Positions 44,769 through 57,800 are shown, counted from the stretch's first letter. The stretch: 64,000 nt of DNA from Hofstenia miamia (GCA_004352715.1 SCFE01000076.1:286014-350013), one strand, 5' to 3'. Made by a program: numbers and translations. The notes: generated by a model from the letters alone, not told the origin.

Positions 44769-46066
44769 AAGAATGGAAGCAGAGAGACAAACAAGTTACA
44801 GGCAGGTGATGCATGGAGAATACTGGAGGAATACAGAAAACAAACTGTGACAGAGAATATAGCAACAAGTGGCAAAAGAGGGCAGGACTAAATAGAGAAA
44901 CAGAAGCACTGATAATGTCGGCACATGAGTAAGCAATTAGAACAAACTGGGTGAAGAAGCATATAGACAGAAGAGTAGAAGTAATAAGTGTAGGCTATGT
45001 AAGAAAGGACTGGAGACAGTAGATCATCTGTTAGCAGGGTGTGAGAAGTTGGCACAAAATGAGTATAAGTTCAGGCATGACAAGGTGGGAAGAATGGCAC
45101 ATTGGAGCTTCAACAGGCAGCATGGGTTGGAAGCTGGATACAAGTGATATGACCATAAGCCACAGGGAACCATAAAGAATGAGAAGGTAAAGATACTGCG
45201 GTACTTCAACATACAGACGAGCAAGGTATTAGAAGCACGGAGGCCAGACATCGGAGTGGTAAACAAAGAGAAAAGATTGAGAATAGTGATAGACATGGCA
45301 GTACCAAAGGACAGGAGTGTAGAAAGCAAGGAGACAAAGGTAGACAAGTACAGGGAGTTGGCAGAGGAGATAGAAAGGCTGTGAAAGTTAAAGAAGGCCG
45401 AAGTAGTCCCGGGAGAGCAGAATGGAAGCAGAGAGACAAACAAGTTACAGGCAGGTGATGCATGGAGAATACTGGAGGAATACAGAAAACAAACTGTGAC
45501 AGAGAATATAGCAACAAGTGGCAAAAGAGGGCAGGACTAAATAGAGAAACAGAAGCACTGATAATGTCGGCACATGAGTAAGCAATTAGAACAAACTGGG
45601 TGAAGAAGCATATAGACAGAAGAGTAGAAGTAATAAGTGTAGGCTATGTAAGAAAGGACTGGAGACAGTAGATCATCTGTTAGCAGGGTGTGAGAAGTTG
45701 GCACAAAATGAGTATAAGTTCAGGCATGACAAGGTGGGAAGAATGGCACATTGGAGCTTCAACAGGCAGCATGGGTTGGAAGCTGGATACAAGTGATATG
45801 ACCATAAGCCACAGGGAACCATAAAGAATGAGAAGGTAAAGATACTGCGGTACTTCAACATACAGACGAGCAAGGTATTAGAAGCACGGAGGCCAGACAT
45901 CGGAGTGGTAAACAAAGAGAAAAGATTGAGAATAGTGATAGACATGGCAGTACCAAAGGACAGGAGTGTAGAAAGCAAGGAGACAAAGGTAGACAAGTAC
46001 AGGGAGTTGGCAGAGGAGATAGAAAGGCTGTGAAAGTTAAAGAAGGCCGAAGTAGTCCCGGGAGAG
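44769..46066 (+). repeat. Perfect 649-bp tandem duplication
   Basis: 44769-45417 and 45418-46066 look identical base for base, including shared stop codons such as the TGA in 'ctgtgaaag' (45380 and 46029). Identity in both decayed copies means that duplication came after decay, or that the assembly repeated a segment. Confidence 0.9.
44970..45420 (+). pseudogene. LINE CCHC finger and RLE domain, unit 1
   Basis: CRLC-x8-H-x4-C (codons from 44989) is the zinc knuckle before the endonuclease, followed by CEKLAQNEYKFRHDKVGRM. The endonuclease core is ARRPDIGVV (about 45235) and IDMAVPKDRSVE (45290), the PD and D of the PD-(D/E)XK fold that nicks target DNA in RLE retrotransposons. A stop near 45148 and the TGA at about 45380 interrupt it. 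The unit ends at the duplication joint, before the conserved VVVGALGA tail. Confidence 0.8.
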
Positions 46067-46196
46067 GAAGGAGCAATGAGTAAGCATAAAACATACTTGG
46101 AGGAAATGATATTAACGAAGTTGGGAGTTGATGTAGTACAGAAGGCAGCACTGTTAGGAAAAGCTAGAGTTCTGAGGAAAGTCTCAATTTCGTGAA
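45620..46196 (+). pseudogene. LINE CCHC finger and RLE domain, unit 2
   Basis: The same domains as unit 1, identical in sequence, but this unit continues through MSKHKTYLEE and QKAALLGKARVLRKV to the natural protein end at about 46194. The PVVVGALGA segment seen in the copy at 46463 is shortened here to a few codons, a small deletion of about 20 bp near 46068. Confidence 0.8.
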
Positions 46197-46462
46197 CTAT
46201 TATAATGGCGCTGAATAGAAAGACTTTTTTTTTGCCTGATTATTATAATGGCGGTTAATACTATTACTATTATTAAGCAAAAATTTTTTGAAAACGACTA
46301 ATTTTTTTGGTATATATGAAATAGACTAAGCAATAAGTTCCATCTATATTAAATTTTCTGAATACACTCATATCTTGAGTAATTTAAAAAAAAACTTTTT
46401 AGGAGCACACCCTTGCGAAAACTTAGATTGCTTAGCAAATAATGTTCGGATTGGCTTCAGAC

Positions 46463-46860
46463 TAGCACGGAGGCCAGACATAGTAATGTAGACAAAGAGA
46501 AAAGATTGGTAACAGTGATAGACATATCAGTACCAAAGGACAGAAATGTAGAAAGCAAGGAGAAAGAGAAGATAGACAAGTATAGGGAGTTGGCAGAGGA
46601 AATAGAAAGGCTGTGGAAGTTAAAGAAAGTTGAAGTAGTCCCGGTAGTTGTAGGAGCACTAGGAGCAGTGAGTAAGAAGCATAAGAGATACTTGGAAGAG
46701 TTGGGAGTACCAAAATGGGAGGAGCAGCAGTACAGAAGGCAGCTAGAGTCCTGAGAAAAGCTCGACTCAGACTCCCTGGGAACTGGTGAGTTCCCCGAGC
46801 TGAGAGGGATACCAGTATGAAGCTGTGACAAGTAATGAAATATAAATAATAATAATAATA
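46463..46860 (+). mobile_element. Second 5'-truncated RLE LINE copy
   Basis: This copy begins inside the endonuclease domain (ARRPDIVM, 46466) and continues to the 3' end. The 82-codon frame 46506-46754 reads VIDISVPKDRNVESKEKEKI and PVVVGALGAVSKKHKRYLEE, closely matching the neighbour. After it a short 3' untranslated part ends in an AAT/ATAATA repeat (about 46845-46870), a usual tail of such elements. 5' truncation is normal for target-primed insertion. Confidence 0.85.
46506..46754 (+). pseudogene. RLE endonuclease C-terminal fragment
   Basis: The longest intact piece of the LINE protein here, with DISVP holding the endonuclease Asp and GALGAVSK the conserved tail. A shift near 46495 separates it from the RPDI motif. 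Confidence 0.75.
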
Positions 46861-46870
46861 AAAATAACAA

Positions 46871-49800
46871 TATTTTCTTAAAATGTAGTTCTTTTCTCAT
46901 GCTTGTCCATAAGAATAGATATTTTTGGATCCAGATTGCTGGAACATTTATGGATCGATCTATGGGATTTCCACCGAGTCACTACTAAAAGCAAGTCGTC
47001 AAAGAAAAGCAGCGATGTCAGTGAAATACAACAAAATAAGTATGGCTTTTCAGTATATTGAACCAACTCCAATGCCATGGTATTGTTTGACACCAGGGTA
47101 TTTTTTATCGTAAAATGTGGAAATGTAAAGAAAAGCTATGATAAACTACATTTTTGTAAAATATAATCACTTAATTTTAATACACTATCTTCAAATTCAT
47201 CAATTTATTGAGGTCTATTTGTAAAAAATGGAGAATTCAATAATGAGTTTATTAGCAGTGATTTGTAAATCGCAACATATAATTCAACAGAAATTACCCA
47301 TAATCACTTTAGTAAATCCTGATATTTTGAACTAAAATTTTGGATGCACGACATATCCACGAGATTAATTAATCACATTATAGATCAATGGACAAGTCTG
47401 TTTTTTGTAAGATGCCTCCATTGCACTTTTTTGTGCAATATGAAGTTATTTGGAATACCCTACTTCTAAAGATAATTTTTATTCCCAAATTTAAAAGTTT
47501 CAAAAATGTTCGAACATTAGAATCTGGAAGATTTGATTATTAAAGCGATTTTTTTAAAAATAAGCATCATTTGCAGTCCAATTTTCCTTATCTCCTGAAA
47601 ATTTAATGAATATATTGTAAATACAAAGGCTTGAAGTTTAAATATTTTTATCAATGCTGTAATTCTCACAAATTTTAATTCTAAATTCAACAATATATTT
47701 TATCTATTCTATACTCAACATAATTGATGAAAAGCTAAATGCAAATTTGTAAAAGAAATTTTATAGTTATTAGATTTAATGTAGATAAAACATAAACTGT
47801 TTTTCTATCAACGAAAGAAGTTGACTTCAATCCAAATAAGTTTACATTTAACACAATTCATTTAATTATATTTTTTCTGCAATGCTAATTCTTTTGAATA
47901 CAATCTCCATTCAGGTCGATTAAAAATTTTAAAATTAATAATTGAAGGTTATTTCAGTTTAATAGCAGACGAAACTGATTAAATATTTCCAAAGCACTCC
48001 AAAAATGTTACCGCTTACCGTCTATATTAGCACAAAAATTTAGATATCAATTGAATTCAGTACGATATGATAGAAGACAAGGCGTATATTAGTACGCCTT
48101 GATTAAAGATGAACTCGAATTTGATAGTTGTTAATTAACACGAATTATAATAGTTGTGATGTAGTACTAAAAATTTCATAAGCAATTGTCTTAACTGAAC
48201 ATCTTAGATTCTGAAAGGATTTAACCTTAAACAGGCTGGTGCCCTTTTGAAAGGGCAAAGAATTTTCTCCAAGTCTATTAGGAAATTTCGAAATCGTGAA
48301 GGATGGGCAGGTCTATTGAGGGACAAGCTTAATTCAATATTGAAAATTTCTACTAAAGCATATTAATATAGCGGAAGCGTTTGAAAGGATTAACTATTTT
48401 TTTGAAAGGATTTATATTCTGTCCGTATATAACGTTCAAGTTATTATACGCTTTCAAGCCCATGGGAGCAACAGCGAAGCATTAACTGTTTCTCTATATG
48501 TGTGTAGATCTCCCAAACCATTGAGGAGTGCTCAAAGTCAGAAGTCGTTGCGACGAAATCATGGCACTATGGGACAGAGCCTGTTTTGTGATTTAGGCGA
48601 AATATAATTTTCAGATTTTGGATATCTTTATTTATTTTCGACATATAAGCATTTCAAAACTTTTCAAGAACTGTAGGAAATTTAGACATATTCCTGTGTA
48701 GTTTAGGGTTAAAATAGAAAATGTTTCAGGTTTTCCATTGTTGAAGAATATCATAGATTTGTTTTATAATTTTATACGGATTCAAGAAATCTTTCTGAAT
48801 ATGTTTCTTTTTGTTGCCATAACTAGTTGCTATTGCCAAGATTGTTTAAGAAATTAAGTATTTCCAGCTTAGTTTTTGGGGCCACAGTTGTTTTTCTGGG
48901 CTAAATTTTGAAATATAATCCAGCCCAGTTCATAATTACTTATCTAATTAATGAAATTAACGTATAAATAAATATTTAAATTGGTTCGTATTTGAAAATC
49001 AAGGTGACTGTGAATATTGAACCGTAGTCATGACTCCTACATAATTAATGAATAGTTTCAGACAATTGCAAAAAGTTTTAATTTTTTATTCATATATAAT
49101 TCATGTAGAAAATCACATTCTTATTTGGAATTTAATTTATGTTGAAACTCCCCAAATTAAACAATTTAAAAATAAATGTTTAAATTCACAATTCGAATCG
49201 CAGTTTTCCTAATAAATTGTGTCGAAAAACCTTGCTTTATTCATAAAGCATATAAAACCAAAAATATAACGGAAATTAAAATCGTTTTGTTTATTTGACA
49301 TTAATATTAATTCATAAATTAGGAATTTATTTTACAAAATGTGTCAAATATTTCATTATGTCAAATTTTTGAATTACTACATTCATTTGAGAATTACAGC
49401 ATAGTTCGAAGAGTTTTAAGACAGGTTACCAATATGAATTGCTTAATATCTAATTTTCTCACTTTATTATTATTATTATTTTAATGTTTATTAAACTAAA
49501 TATTTTACAAAAATTAAAATGAAATTATAAATTAGCACGATACAAATTTACAGCAATATTCTAAAATTAAAAATAAATTAATAAAATATAAAATATATTT
49601 TAATGGTTGTTAACTAATAATGAACAAAAAGGTATCAATAAATTGATTTCTTCTGAAGCTTGATAAGTACCTTTCAAAACGAAAGTGACCAGAACGAGGA
49701 AGACGATCAGGAATTGAATCATTGAGATGATGGGATTTTAAGATCATTTCATTGAAAAGCTTTGTTGCCAAGTGAATTCTTCAATATTTTATAATAATTT

Positions 49801-51933
49801 TTTATTCTCTACAACCGGCCATGATTTTAAAAGCACGATTAATTATTCCCTGTAATAGTAAAAATATATTTAAACCATCAAGTTCTTATATATGGTTTAT
49901 ATAGATGAATTATGTTAAAAATTGCATTTGAGTTTTCCTTGAATATTTGAGAAAAATTCATCAACCCCTTTTTCTAAGTTATATTTTATATATCTGTTAG
50001 AAACATTGCCTAATTAGTATGAAATGTGTCGAACAACAATGAAATAAATCAATGTGATAATTCAAACAATTTTCCCTTTTTCTCTCAACATATTAGCTTG
50101 ATTAAATTTACCAATATAAATATTTGAGCTCTTACCAAATTTAAGCTAAAAGTTAATTTCCACATGTGGATGAACATAATCTAGACTTCAAATTTAAGAA
50201 ACGTTATTACATTTTCAATTATAGATTAGAAGTTAGAAACTTTATTTCGATTACTGTCACTCTTCCTTTGTTTGATTTTATTCTTTGTTTAGTTTCTTGC
50301 TGCTTGAGAAGCTATCAAAACTTCTTATTAGTTCATGTCATAGTCCTTTGTCTGAGCATGATTGCTTTCAATAAATTTCAATGCCGCGCTATATTATGTG
50401 CTTACTTAATGAAAATGCTCTAATTATGCAATGATACTTCAAAGAGATGCCTACTGCAAAGGAAACGTCAAACTGATTTTTATTTTATGAAAATATGCCA
50501 CTGGGAATATTTTGAGAGGCATTGCAAACTGTAAGTGCATTGGCATTCAGATAGCAAGCACTTCTTGTATTTTGCATGGACTTTGGGAAAAGTATTTACA
50601 ATTAATTAGCATATGCGAATAATTCAATATCTGCCAAGGGTTTTAAGGTTTTGGGGGATGATTAGGAATTTTTCGCCTTGTACCGGTGGCCAGCAACCAA
50701 ACGGGATATGCATTTTCATGCTGATTTCTTGGTAATGAGTCTCAAGTACATGAATTTAAAATTCTGATATTTCATAAATTGGCTCATCTCAATTGTTGTA
50801 ATTCAATATTATTTTTGAATAGAGATTTGAAATGCAACCTCGCTCCTTCAGGGCATTATAACCTCATCTCTTTGGAAAGTATGTCATTTCTGAAATATTT
50901 AACTTTTGTAGTTTGTATTTTAAGCCTAGATTTTTTAATCATAAAAGAAATATTCATCCAATTTGGGAGAAAACTTGCTGAATTTTAGCCGACTTCAATT
51001 TAAGCCCAAATGACTCCTATTTTCATTAAGTCTATCACGTCCACATTTGAGTAATGCAATAATAATAATAACATTATAAAATACTCTTAAAAAATATCCA
51101 CTAAAAATTTTAAACTCAAATTTTAGAAAATGGAGGATTCAAAGACTTACATTAACAACTTTTTGTTAAAGTAATAAATAATAATTTTTGTAATTGCTGT
51201 GAACTAGCATGCCTGCGCATTGACATACGTTTCAAGTCTGAATATTCGTTCAAAATTGTCATTTACTAATGACACTATATATTAAAAATATTCGCAAGTA
51301 CAATGTGAATGAACTTTCACAAAAAATATTTTGTGAGACGTTTTACCTCATTTCTTACAATTTATCATTAGTAATGACGTCATTTCGTTAAAGTTAAAAG
51401 TTAACATAATGTATTTAGGTACAAAGTAGTAATTTAATAATGAGAGGAAATTGTAAAACAGTTTAGGCGTAAGCTGCTTATTGACGAGTCAGCCAATGGC
51501 TACTAAAACAAGTAAATATAAATTTTTAAGGGAATTATTCCAATCGTACACTACATATTTAAGCAATTGTTTACAAATGCTAGATACTCATTAGTTTGTA
51601 AAAATCAAATTTGCTAAAATCATTATTCTATTTAAAAACTAACTACACGACAATGCAGCGAATATAATTCAAACAAAATGATGTTATCTTTTAATATCAA
51701 GATGGTCACACTTACATTAGGATTATGCGCTGCCCATATATTGGTCCTAGTTTCAAAGAGTCGGTTATATTAGATTTGGTCTCAGTCCATCATCTTAAAT
51801 ATTTTGGAATTACTGCTCAAGGGTCAAACCAGAATTGGAACTGGCCTTAAAACTAGAAGCGCGACGATAGGTCAAAATGACATTTAAGCCTTTTTGGTTT
51901 GCTTGTTTGTTCATTCAGCAGAATACACATTGC
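46871..51933. other. Long non-coding AT-rich stretch
   Basis: No gene is supported in about 5 kb. Small hairpins occur (CAAGGCGTA...TACGCCTTG at about 48078; GCCCTTTTGAAAGGGC near 48240). An 85-codon hydrophobic frame at 50166-50423 has helix-like segments but no GPCR or transporter motif. No paired transposon ends were seen. Confidence 0.5.
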
Positions 51934-52411
51934 CTATATCCAGGAATGGTTTGTCTCAGGGTAAATTAGTGTGGCTAACTTTCAGCGATTGATATTCATT
52001 AGGGCATTCTTAACAACTGAATTTTATTGCTAATTTTTCGTTGAGTAGCGTTTATAGCACCATTGAAACAAAGAGCAAAATAGTAGAAATACAAATCAAA
52101 ACTATATTTTACCAGGCCCGTAGCCAGCATCATCACCTAGGGGGGTCAACACCCATTCAGGAGGGGTTGATGAGAATTTTGACCTTCTTAAAATATAAAT
52201 TGAAATTTTACCAAGACCGGTACACTATTTTAATTTTGTGTTGTATGCATTAGCGTGGCAGGATATTTTTACGGGTGAGGTCATCTAGTAGTTATCAATT
52301 AAATGACCAGAAGCGAAAATTTTTTAGAATATAGTCAAAATAGACCTTATTGAGTGCAAAGTTACAACAATTGAATTGCTGATTTTGATTTCAGCTTTGC
52401 AGTCCAGGAAG
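51934..52411. repeat. Dispersed repeat, copy B (pair with 22914)
   Basis: It matches 22914-23390. Within it a possible DNA-transposon unit starts at CAGGCCCGTAG (52113) and would end at CTACGAGCCTG (52467), an 11-bp imperfect inverted pair; no matching target duplication flanks that unit. Both copies share sequence to the left of CAGGCCCGTAG, so the family includes more than that unit. Confidence 0.8.
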
Positions 52412-52730
52412 GGTTGCCTGACCTTCCAAGGGGGCTTGCCCCCCTAATCTCTATGTCTACGAGCCTGATTTCTATTCAATAATTTTCGCACTTGAAACAT
52501 CAGATGTAAAGACATTCTCCAGAAGTTCTTGCTGTTCTAGTACTAAATATTAGACCGGTCCGGTAGTTCTCTGGCAACAATTAATACCGATTGACTGCTT
52601 TCGGCCGGTTTTGGACGGTATATTATATTGCATTGCATGTTTACTCAATACTTGGTTTTATATATACAGTATAGATACAGCGTATGCAACTAAGATGGAA
52701 AAAATTTTAAGATTTTAATAATTGTAAAGT
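52412..52730. other. Non-coding; end of MITE-like unit and GC patch
   Basis: It contains the CTACGAGCCTG end (52457-52467) and a GC-rich patch with ACCGGTCCGGT (about 52553). No gene. Confidence 0.4.
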
Positions 52731-52732
52731 AA

Positions 52733-53400
52733 ATTCAGAAAAGAAGACACATCCAACATTACAACAAAGTTTATCAGAGAGGAAGAAAAATTCAATAACA
52801 AGCTTCTAGAAATGAAAAAGAAGGGAGATATTACCAAGGAGCACTACGAACAATTTAGAAGCAAGGGTTCATAGCCTTGTGGACTATACGGTGTTCCAAA
52901 AATACATAAAGATCTAAATATCCACCAATGAGACCAATAGTATCAACTACGAATTTTCAAAATGTAAAGTTAACAAAATGGCTTGATAGAATATTGAAAA
53001 AATACATTTCAACAAAAACCAACATAAAAGATACGCCTGATTTTTTGTCAAAATTGTCACAAGGATTTAACTCAAACATTAATAATTTTCTAGTAAGTTA
53101 TGATGTGAAGACTTTATTCACGAATATACCAAATAAAAGAACAATTGACCATATCATAGCAACTATTCCAGAAGATGCGATATCAGTGGCTCATGATACT
53201 TTTCGAAAATTACTATAAATGTGTGGCCTTGATGCGCCATTTCTATTCATCATTTTGATCAAATCCCAAAAAAATTAGTTTTCTCCTTAGTTTATACGTA
53301 TAAATGTGATGATTGTGAAAATTCATAGGTCAAGGAAACAAAGCGACATCTGGGAATTAAGGAACATATTAATGGGCATCTAAAATCCGAAATTTTAAGG
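52733..53400 (+). mobile_element. Penelope-like element fragment
   Basis: Plus-strand reading gives the Penelope reverse transcriptase order: ITKEHYEQFRSKGS, a TAG, CGLYGVPKIHKD, then after a shift PPMRPIVSTTNFQNVKLTKW and NFLVSYDVKTLFTNIPNKRT (first catalytic Asp in YDVKTLFTNIP). The frame 52928-53218 then stops. Soon after, LVYTYKCDDCENS, a stop, VKETKRHLGIKEHINGH (53290-53375) is the start of the GIY-YIG endonuclease domain of these elements, with its Cys pair and the KETKRHL helix. The catalytic YIDD part and linker are deleted between them. Penelope elements copy RNA into DNA at nicked ends. Confidence 0.85.
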
Positions 53401-54617
53401 GGGCTCAAATCTAATCTAACAAGGTGGCCTGAGCCCCCTGAGCACCCTCTCGAGTATACAGCTTGTTATACTTATCATATATAACAATGAAATAGTTTCA
53501 ATTATGTTATCCTATTTCAGCACTCCACCTCATTGGGTGTTAGTACTTTTTATTGAAGCTCTTTATTGAGTATTTGTTTGTTTGATCTACAATCCGAACA
53601 CTATCTGGAAATTGCAAAATTTGAACAAATAAATTATTTCTGTAAGAATTTAAAAAATTACGCAAAAAATACTTATGAAATGCAAAGTACTTTGCAAATC
53701 CCATCCCCATAGCTACTTTAAATTTTAAGTGCGAGTAGTAATTTGGCATGGGGCAAGAAATTTTGCCTGACCGCTCTTGTCATTATTTTAACAAATGTAT
53801 AAATACGTGAAAAGTAAATTTATCAATGAATTTTTAGTGAAATAAATGATGTGAATTTTAGTTAACATTTTTTGCATTTTTAGATGCTCTTTGGCAATAA
53901 ACATCTAATATATTTTCATAAATGCCATAAAGCAGATACAAAATGACGCCATAATGCAGGGATATTTAAAAGGCAATGAATTAGATTTTGCGAGATTGTG
54001 AATTAATATACTCGAATAAATTGTTTAGGATTCCAATTACAAAACAAAGCTGAAATTTCGAAGGAAATTATGTCAAAAGTGACATCTCCGGTGCGTGCTT
54101 CGAGCAAATTTCAAATTAAGAAAAACGTTCTGCGCAACTTTAACCATTTTTAACCGAATCACTAATTTAATTAATTGCGCTCTTCTTTATGCTTCTTCCA
54201 AATCGCAGATATTTCAAATTAAATGCATTAGAGATAACATTTCTTTTAAAAGTCTCCGGATTTTGGGAGATTATAGCTGACTTTGATATTAACTTTCCAA
54301 GTCTTTGGATCACCTGTAAATCAATGTTAAGTTTACTCTTGAAAAATTTGAAATATTATATGAATGATTAACTGAAGGTATGAACTTGCGTTAAATAAAT
54401 TAAATCTTGAAAATCAATATAGTATACACTAAAACCTGCCTTGAATTTGCAAATCTACGTTGTAGCAGAGTTTTGATGGTAAATATGTGAAAAAAACTTT
54501 GCATCTCCTTCTTTATAATGTCAATTACATACTTTCCCAAACTCTAGCCCTTAAATTTACCATTTTCTCCAATCTCCCATAAGTCATTTATTTGTGGTGA
54601 GGCTTCTATGATATTTA
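53401..54617. other. Non-coding AT-rich stretch
   Basis: A hairpin (AGGGGGCTCA...TGAGCCCCCT, about 53397-53440) sits right after the Penelope fragment. No gene is supported beyond it. Confidence 0.45.
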
Positions 54618-54621
54618 TTAA

Positions 54622-54820
54622 CACTAGAAGTCCCTGTACTCCTTGAGATTCATTTTACTTGCAGCATTTCAGTTAAAAAATTATGTAAAAGAATGAAAAA
54701 ATTCAAAGCTTATCGATATTTTTGGAGGTGTACATGCCTGCTGTTGTTTGTAATGAATGCATACGCAAGTAAACAAAATTTTAATTTGAGTCAATTTTAA
54801 CACAGTTGGTACTTCTAGTG
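54622..54820. mobile_element. piggyBac-type MITE, 199 bp
   Basis: The ends CACTAGAAGTCCC (54622) and its near-complement ending CTTCTAGTG (54820) match at 12 of 13 positions. TTAA flanks both sides (54618-54621 and 54821-54824), the target-site duplication specific to piggyBac elements. No coding capacity, so it depends on a transposase elsewhere. Confidence 0.85.
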
Positions 54821-54824
54821 TTAA

Positions 54825-57800
54825 TAAATATGAATTCTCCTTTCATGTTGATTAGACAGTATTGGTATTTCTGATTGAATTAGATTGAACTGGTCTCGAT
54901 ATTTTTAACAATACTCTCAGGTATTTCTAATTCTAAATTTCTTTGTATATATTTTTGGAAGAACTAATAGGTACTTTAACCAAGCAGTGTGACTTCAATT
55001 TGTCCCATGCAATGCCCCATCAAATGCTTGTATTAATTTCATCTGCAAATGTACTGGAAGGGAGATGGATTTTAATGTCTAAAATTACCACTCAAGATTT
55101 TGAATTTGAGATCAATGATATTCGTAAAGCATTGAATCAATTGTATACTTGTTAAAATGCATTTATGATACTATTAACATAGTGAAATATAAATATCTCT
55201 TTAAAAATAGTTTCTTTGAGCACTTTTACCAAACAAAGCCCGAAATTCACCTCGAAACAGCATGCAAATAAGTAATGAGAATTCCAAAAATTGTATTAGA
55301 AAATCAAGTTCTTTTTTTAACACCTCAGTATCTGACAACGAAGTAGCACAATCTCGAAAGGTTTTTGGTATTCCTAATTTTCGCTACACAATACATGTAA
55401 GATACTAGAAGCTACAAAGTGTATGGAAAATTATTTTGTATATAAATTAAATTTACAAATTTTTTGCTATTAAGCAGTAAGTATGAGTAAGACATCGTTT
55501 CTCAATATAAAATTTAATCGATTTATTAATACTTCGTGTGAAAAATACATAAAATTAATTTTGCTTAGTAGTTATTTTAGTAAAAGTTTTGTTCTAGTTA
55601 ATTTTGATTGCTTTCCCCATTCGAGAAGTATATTATTAAGCAACAATTTAAAGAGTTCATTCACATAGCCTATTTTCCGAGATATGCAGTCATTTTGCAA
55701 CTTTTTTATAGTTTCTTTAGCAATTTCTTTGCATGATTTTACTTTAAAAGGAATTTTTGACAACATTGTACTAATGCATCTGCCGATGCATAACTCAAAT
55801 GAATGCTTCAAATGGTGCAAACAACATTTGAAATAAGATCAACTTTGTTATTATGTGCCTAATTATTACAAAATGTTTTGTTTCTCGCTTTTGAAATACA
55901 TATTGTTGATTCTATTTCAAAAATATTGTTATTTTTTGGAAGCATGACCTACTTACTAAATCATTCAATGTCAAAAAATATGCTGACAGTAAACAGATTA
56001 ACCAATTTTTGAATGAATCTGCTCTTATAGAGTCTATATTAGTTTAAAAAGACTTAAAATAGTTTATATGCGAAGAAAACTACTATGAATAGAAAATGAA
56101 AAAATTTTTAATTAATTTCTTTTTAGTGACTTAGTTTTTGTCAAACGTTGTAAAAGTATTACTATTGTTTACCAAAAGTACAAAAAATATCATTACTTGT
56201 TTATATATGTCTACTCTTGTTCTTAAATAGAGATATAGGAATTTTAACTGAAATTGTATTTTAGCATTTCATTACAATATTAGATTTATTCTATTCTGGG
56301 GGTTTTCACAAATTGAAAATTGTATTTAAAAGGCTTGGAATAGTTACACTTTGAAACATTATTCCACTATTTTGGCTTATTCAAATTTCCAACTTAATTT
56401 TTTCTACAAGATAAATGCAGTTATTTATAACATTTAAGACATAATTTTGAAAGGCAATAGAATTTTTGAAATTTCTGAAAAATTGGCATAATCAAAATAT
56501 GAGATATGTAATGAGGCTTTAATTCAAAGGATTATAATATTATATTTGAACTTATTAGTAATAGAAGGATTTCTAAATCAGCTAGAATTTATACTTTGCT
56601 TACTTTGATTCTGTACATGTATACAACTTCTTTGGTGACGAGAAATAATCAACAAAGTATTCGGTAGACATTTTTCCAATTCAGCCTTGAAAACAGTTAA
56701 AAAAAATAGCATTATTAAAAAAGTGTAAGCAATGAATTAACATGCAAAAAGCATTGATTAGTAAATTAATAGAAAGGTCCAAAAATACCCTACTTATCTA
56801 TATTTCTATAATCTCCTGCCTATCTGTTGCAAAATATTAAAAGAGCAATATTCATTTTATGATATCATTATTTTGGTGTCTGATTTTTTTAATATTTATC
56901 TAGAGGTTTTCTCAGCATTACCGACCTGCAGAACTAGTATTTTTACTACTATGGAAATAAACGATATTCAGGTTGAGGATCACATATAATTAAGGAAAAA
57001 AACATTTTAGAAAAATTCTTCGTAATATTTTCTCTGGCTTTTTTCAAAGAACTGATCTCTCCATCCCACTTCGACAGCCACTGGCTGTAGAAAAAATATA
57101 AATCAGCCAATAAATACTCATACAAGCAGATAATTAATATAATTTTTTCTCAATTATTCAATAAAAATACATCAAGTTTTTCTAGTCTTGGTAGTTTTAC
57201 AATCATTACGAAGCAAGTAGATAATAAATTACCATTTCAATGTTGCTAAGCATTTTCAATTTTAAGGAATGAACCATAACTCATAAAGACATGCTTGCAA
57301 ATGCTGCATATAAGAGGAAGATGCTTATATATTTCTGCTACTGAAAAACTATATATTGTGCTTCAAACAATTGATATTAAATTGTCGAAATATTTTTTGG
57401 TTTATTAGTTGTTGTTTCCATATTTCAGGATTCTTAAATTTTGTAATAAGTTTGCTGAATAAGCTTGGAAAACTAAAAAAAATTGTTCTTTTTAATGAAC
57501 TTGGATAGTTTAAGGTTAATGATCATTAATGCTCCTTTATATTATTTTCAAGTCAACCAAGTGAACTTGGACTACTTAAGATCTGTGTCAATATGGTTTT
57601 GAACTTCATGTCTATTGTGACATATAAGCTAATTTTTCCATTCAACTAATCAATATTAGACTTATTTTAATAAATCTTAATAAATGCGGCATTTAAAAGA
57701 GTGTATTGATTTATTCAAGAAAATTTATCGACTCATATCTCGAGTGCCTGTTTCCCGATATTCCATAAAGTATTAAATAGTAAATCACTTAGCCGAAATA

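Larger units (their letters stand above)
44566..46196 (+). mobile_element. RLE-type LINE, 3' part with tandem duplication
   Basis: The plus strand encodes the C-terminal half of a non-LTR retrotransposon of the type using a restriction-like endonuclease (R2/R4/NeSL-like groups). It starts around DVDRLYIARHRGGKGL (44575), a segment that follows reverse transcriptase in these proteins. Next come a CCHC finger and the endonuclease, and it ends with QKAALLGKARVLRKVSIS and a stop at about 46194. The reverse transcriptase itself is not present, so the copy is 5'-truncated. An exact 649-bp tandem duplication repeats the finger and endonuclease. Several stops make it inactive. Confidence 0.85.

Noticed and set aside
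44427-46900. Long Ser/Leu/Pro-rich minus-strand frames at 44.4-46.9 kb (up to 166 codons)
   Set aside because: They are antisense shadows of the LINE endonuclease sequence, which on the plus strand shows ordered family motifs (CCHC, RPDI, DxAVP, GALGA).
48078-48101. Hairpin CAAGGCGTA...TACGCCTTG as a terminator or RNA gene
   Set aside because: No transcript context and no family resemblance; short perfect hairpins are expected by chance in 64 kb.
50166-50423. Hydrophobic 85-codon frame suggesting membrane helices
   Set aside because: AT-rich DNA readily yields Phe/Leu/Ile-rich frames; no family signature is present.
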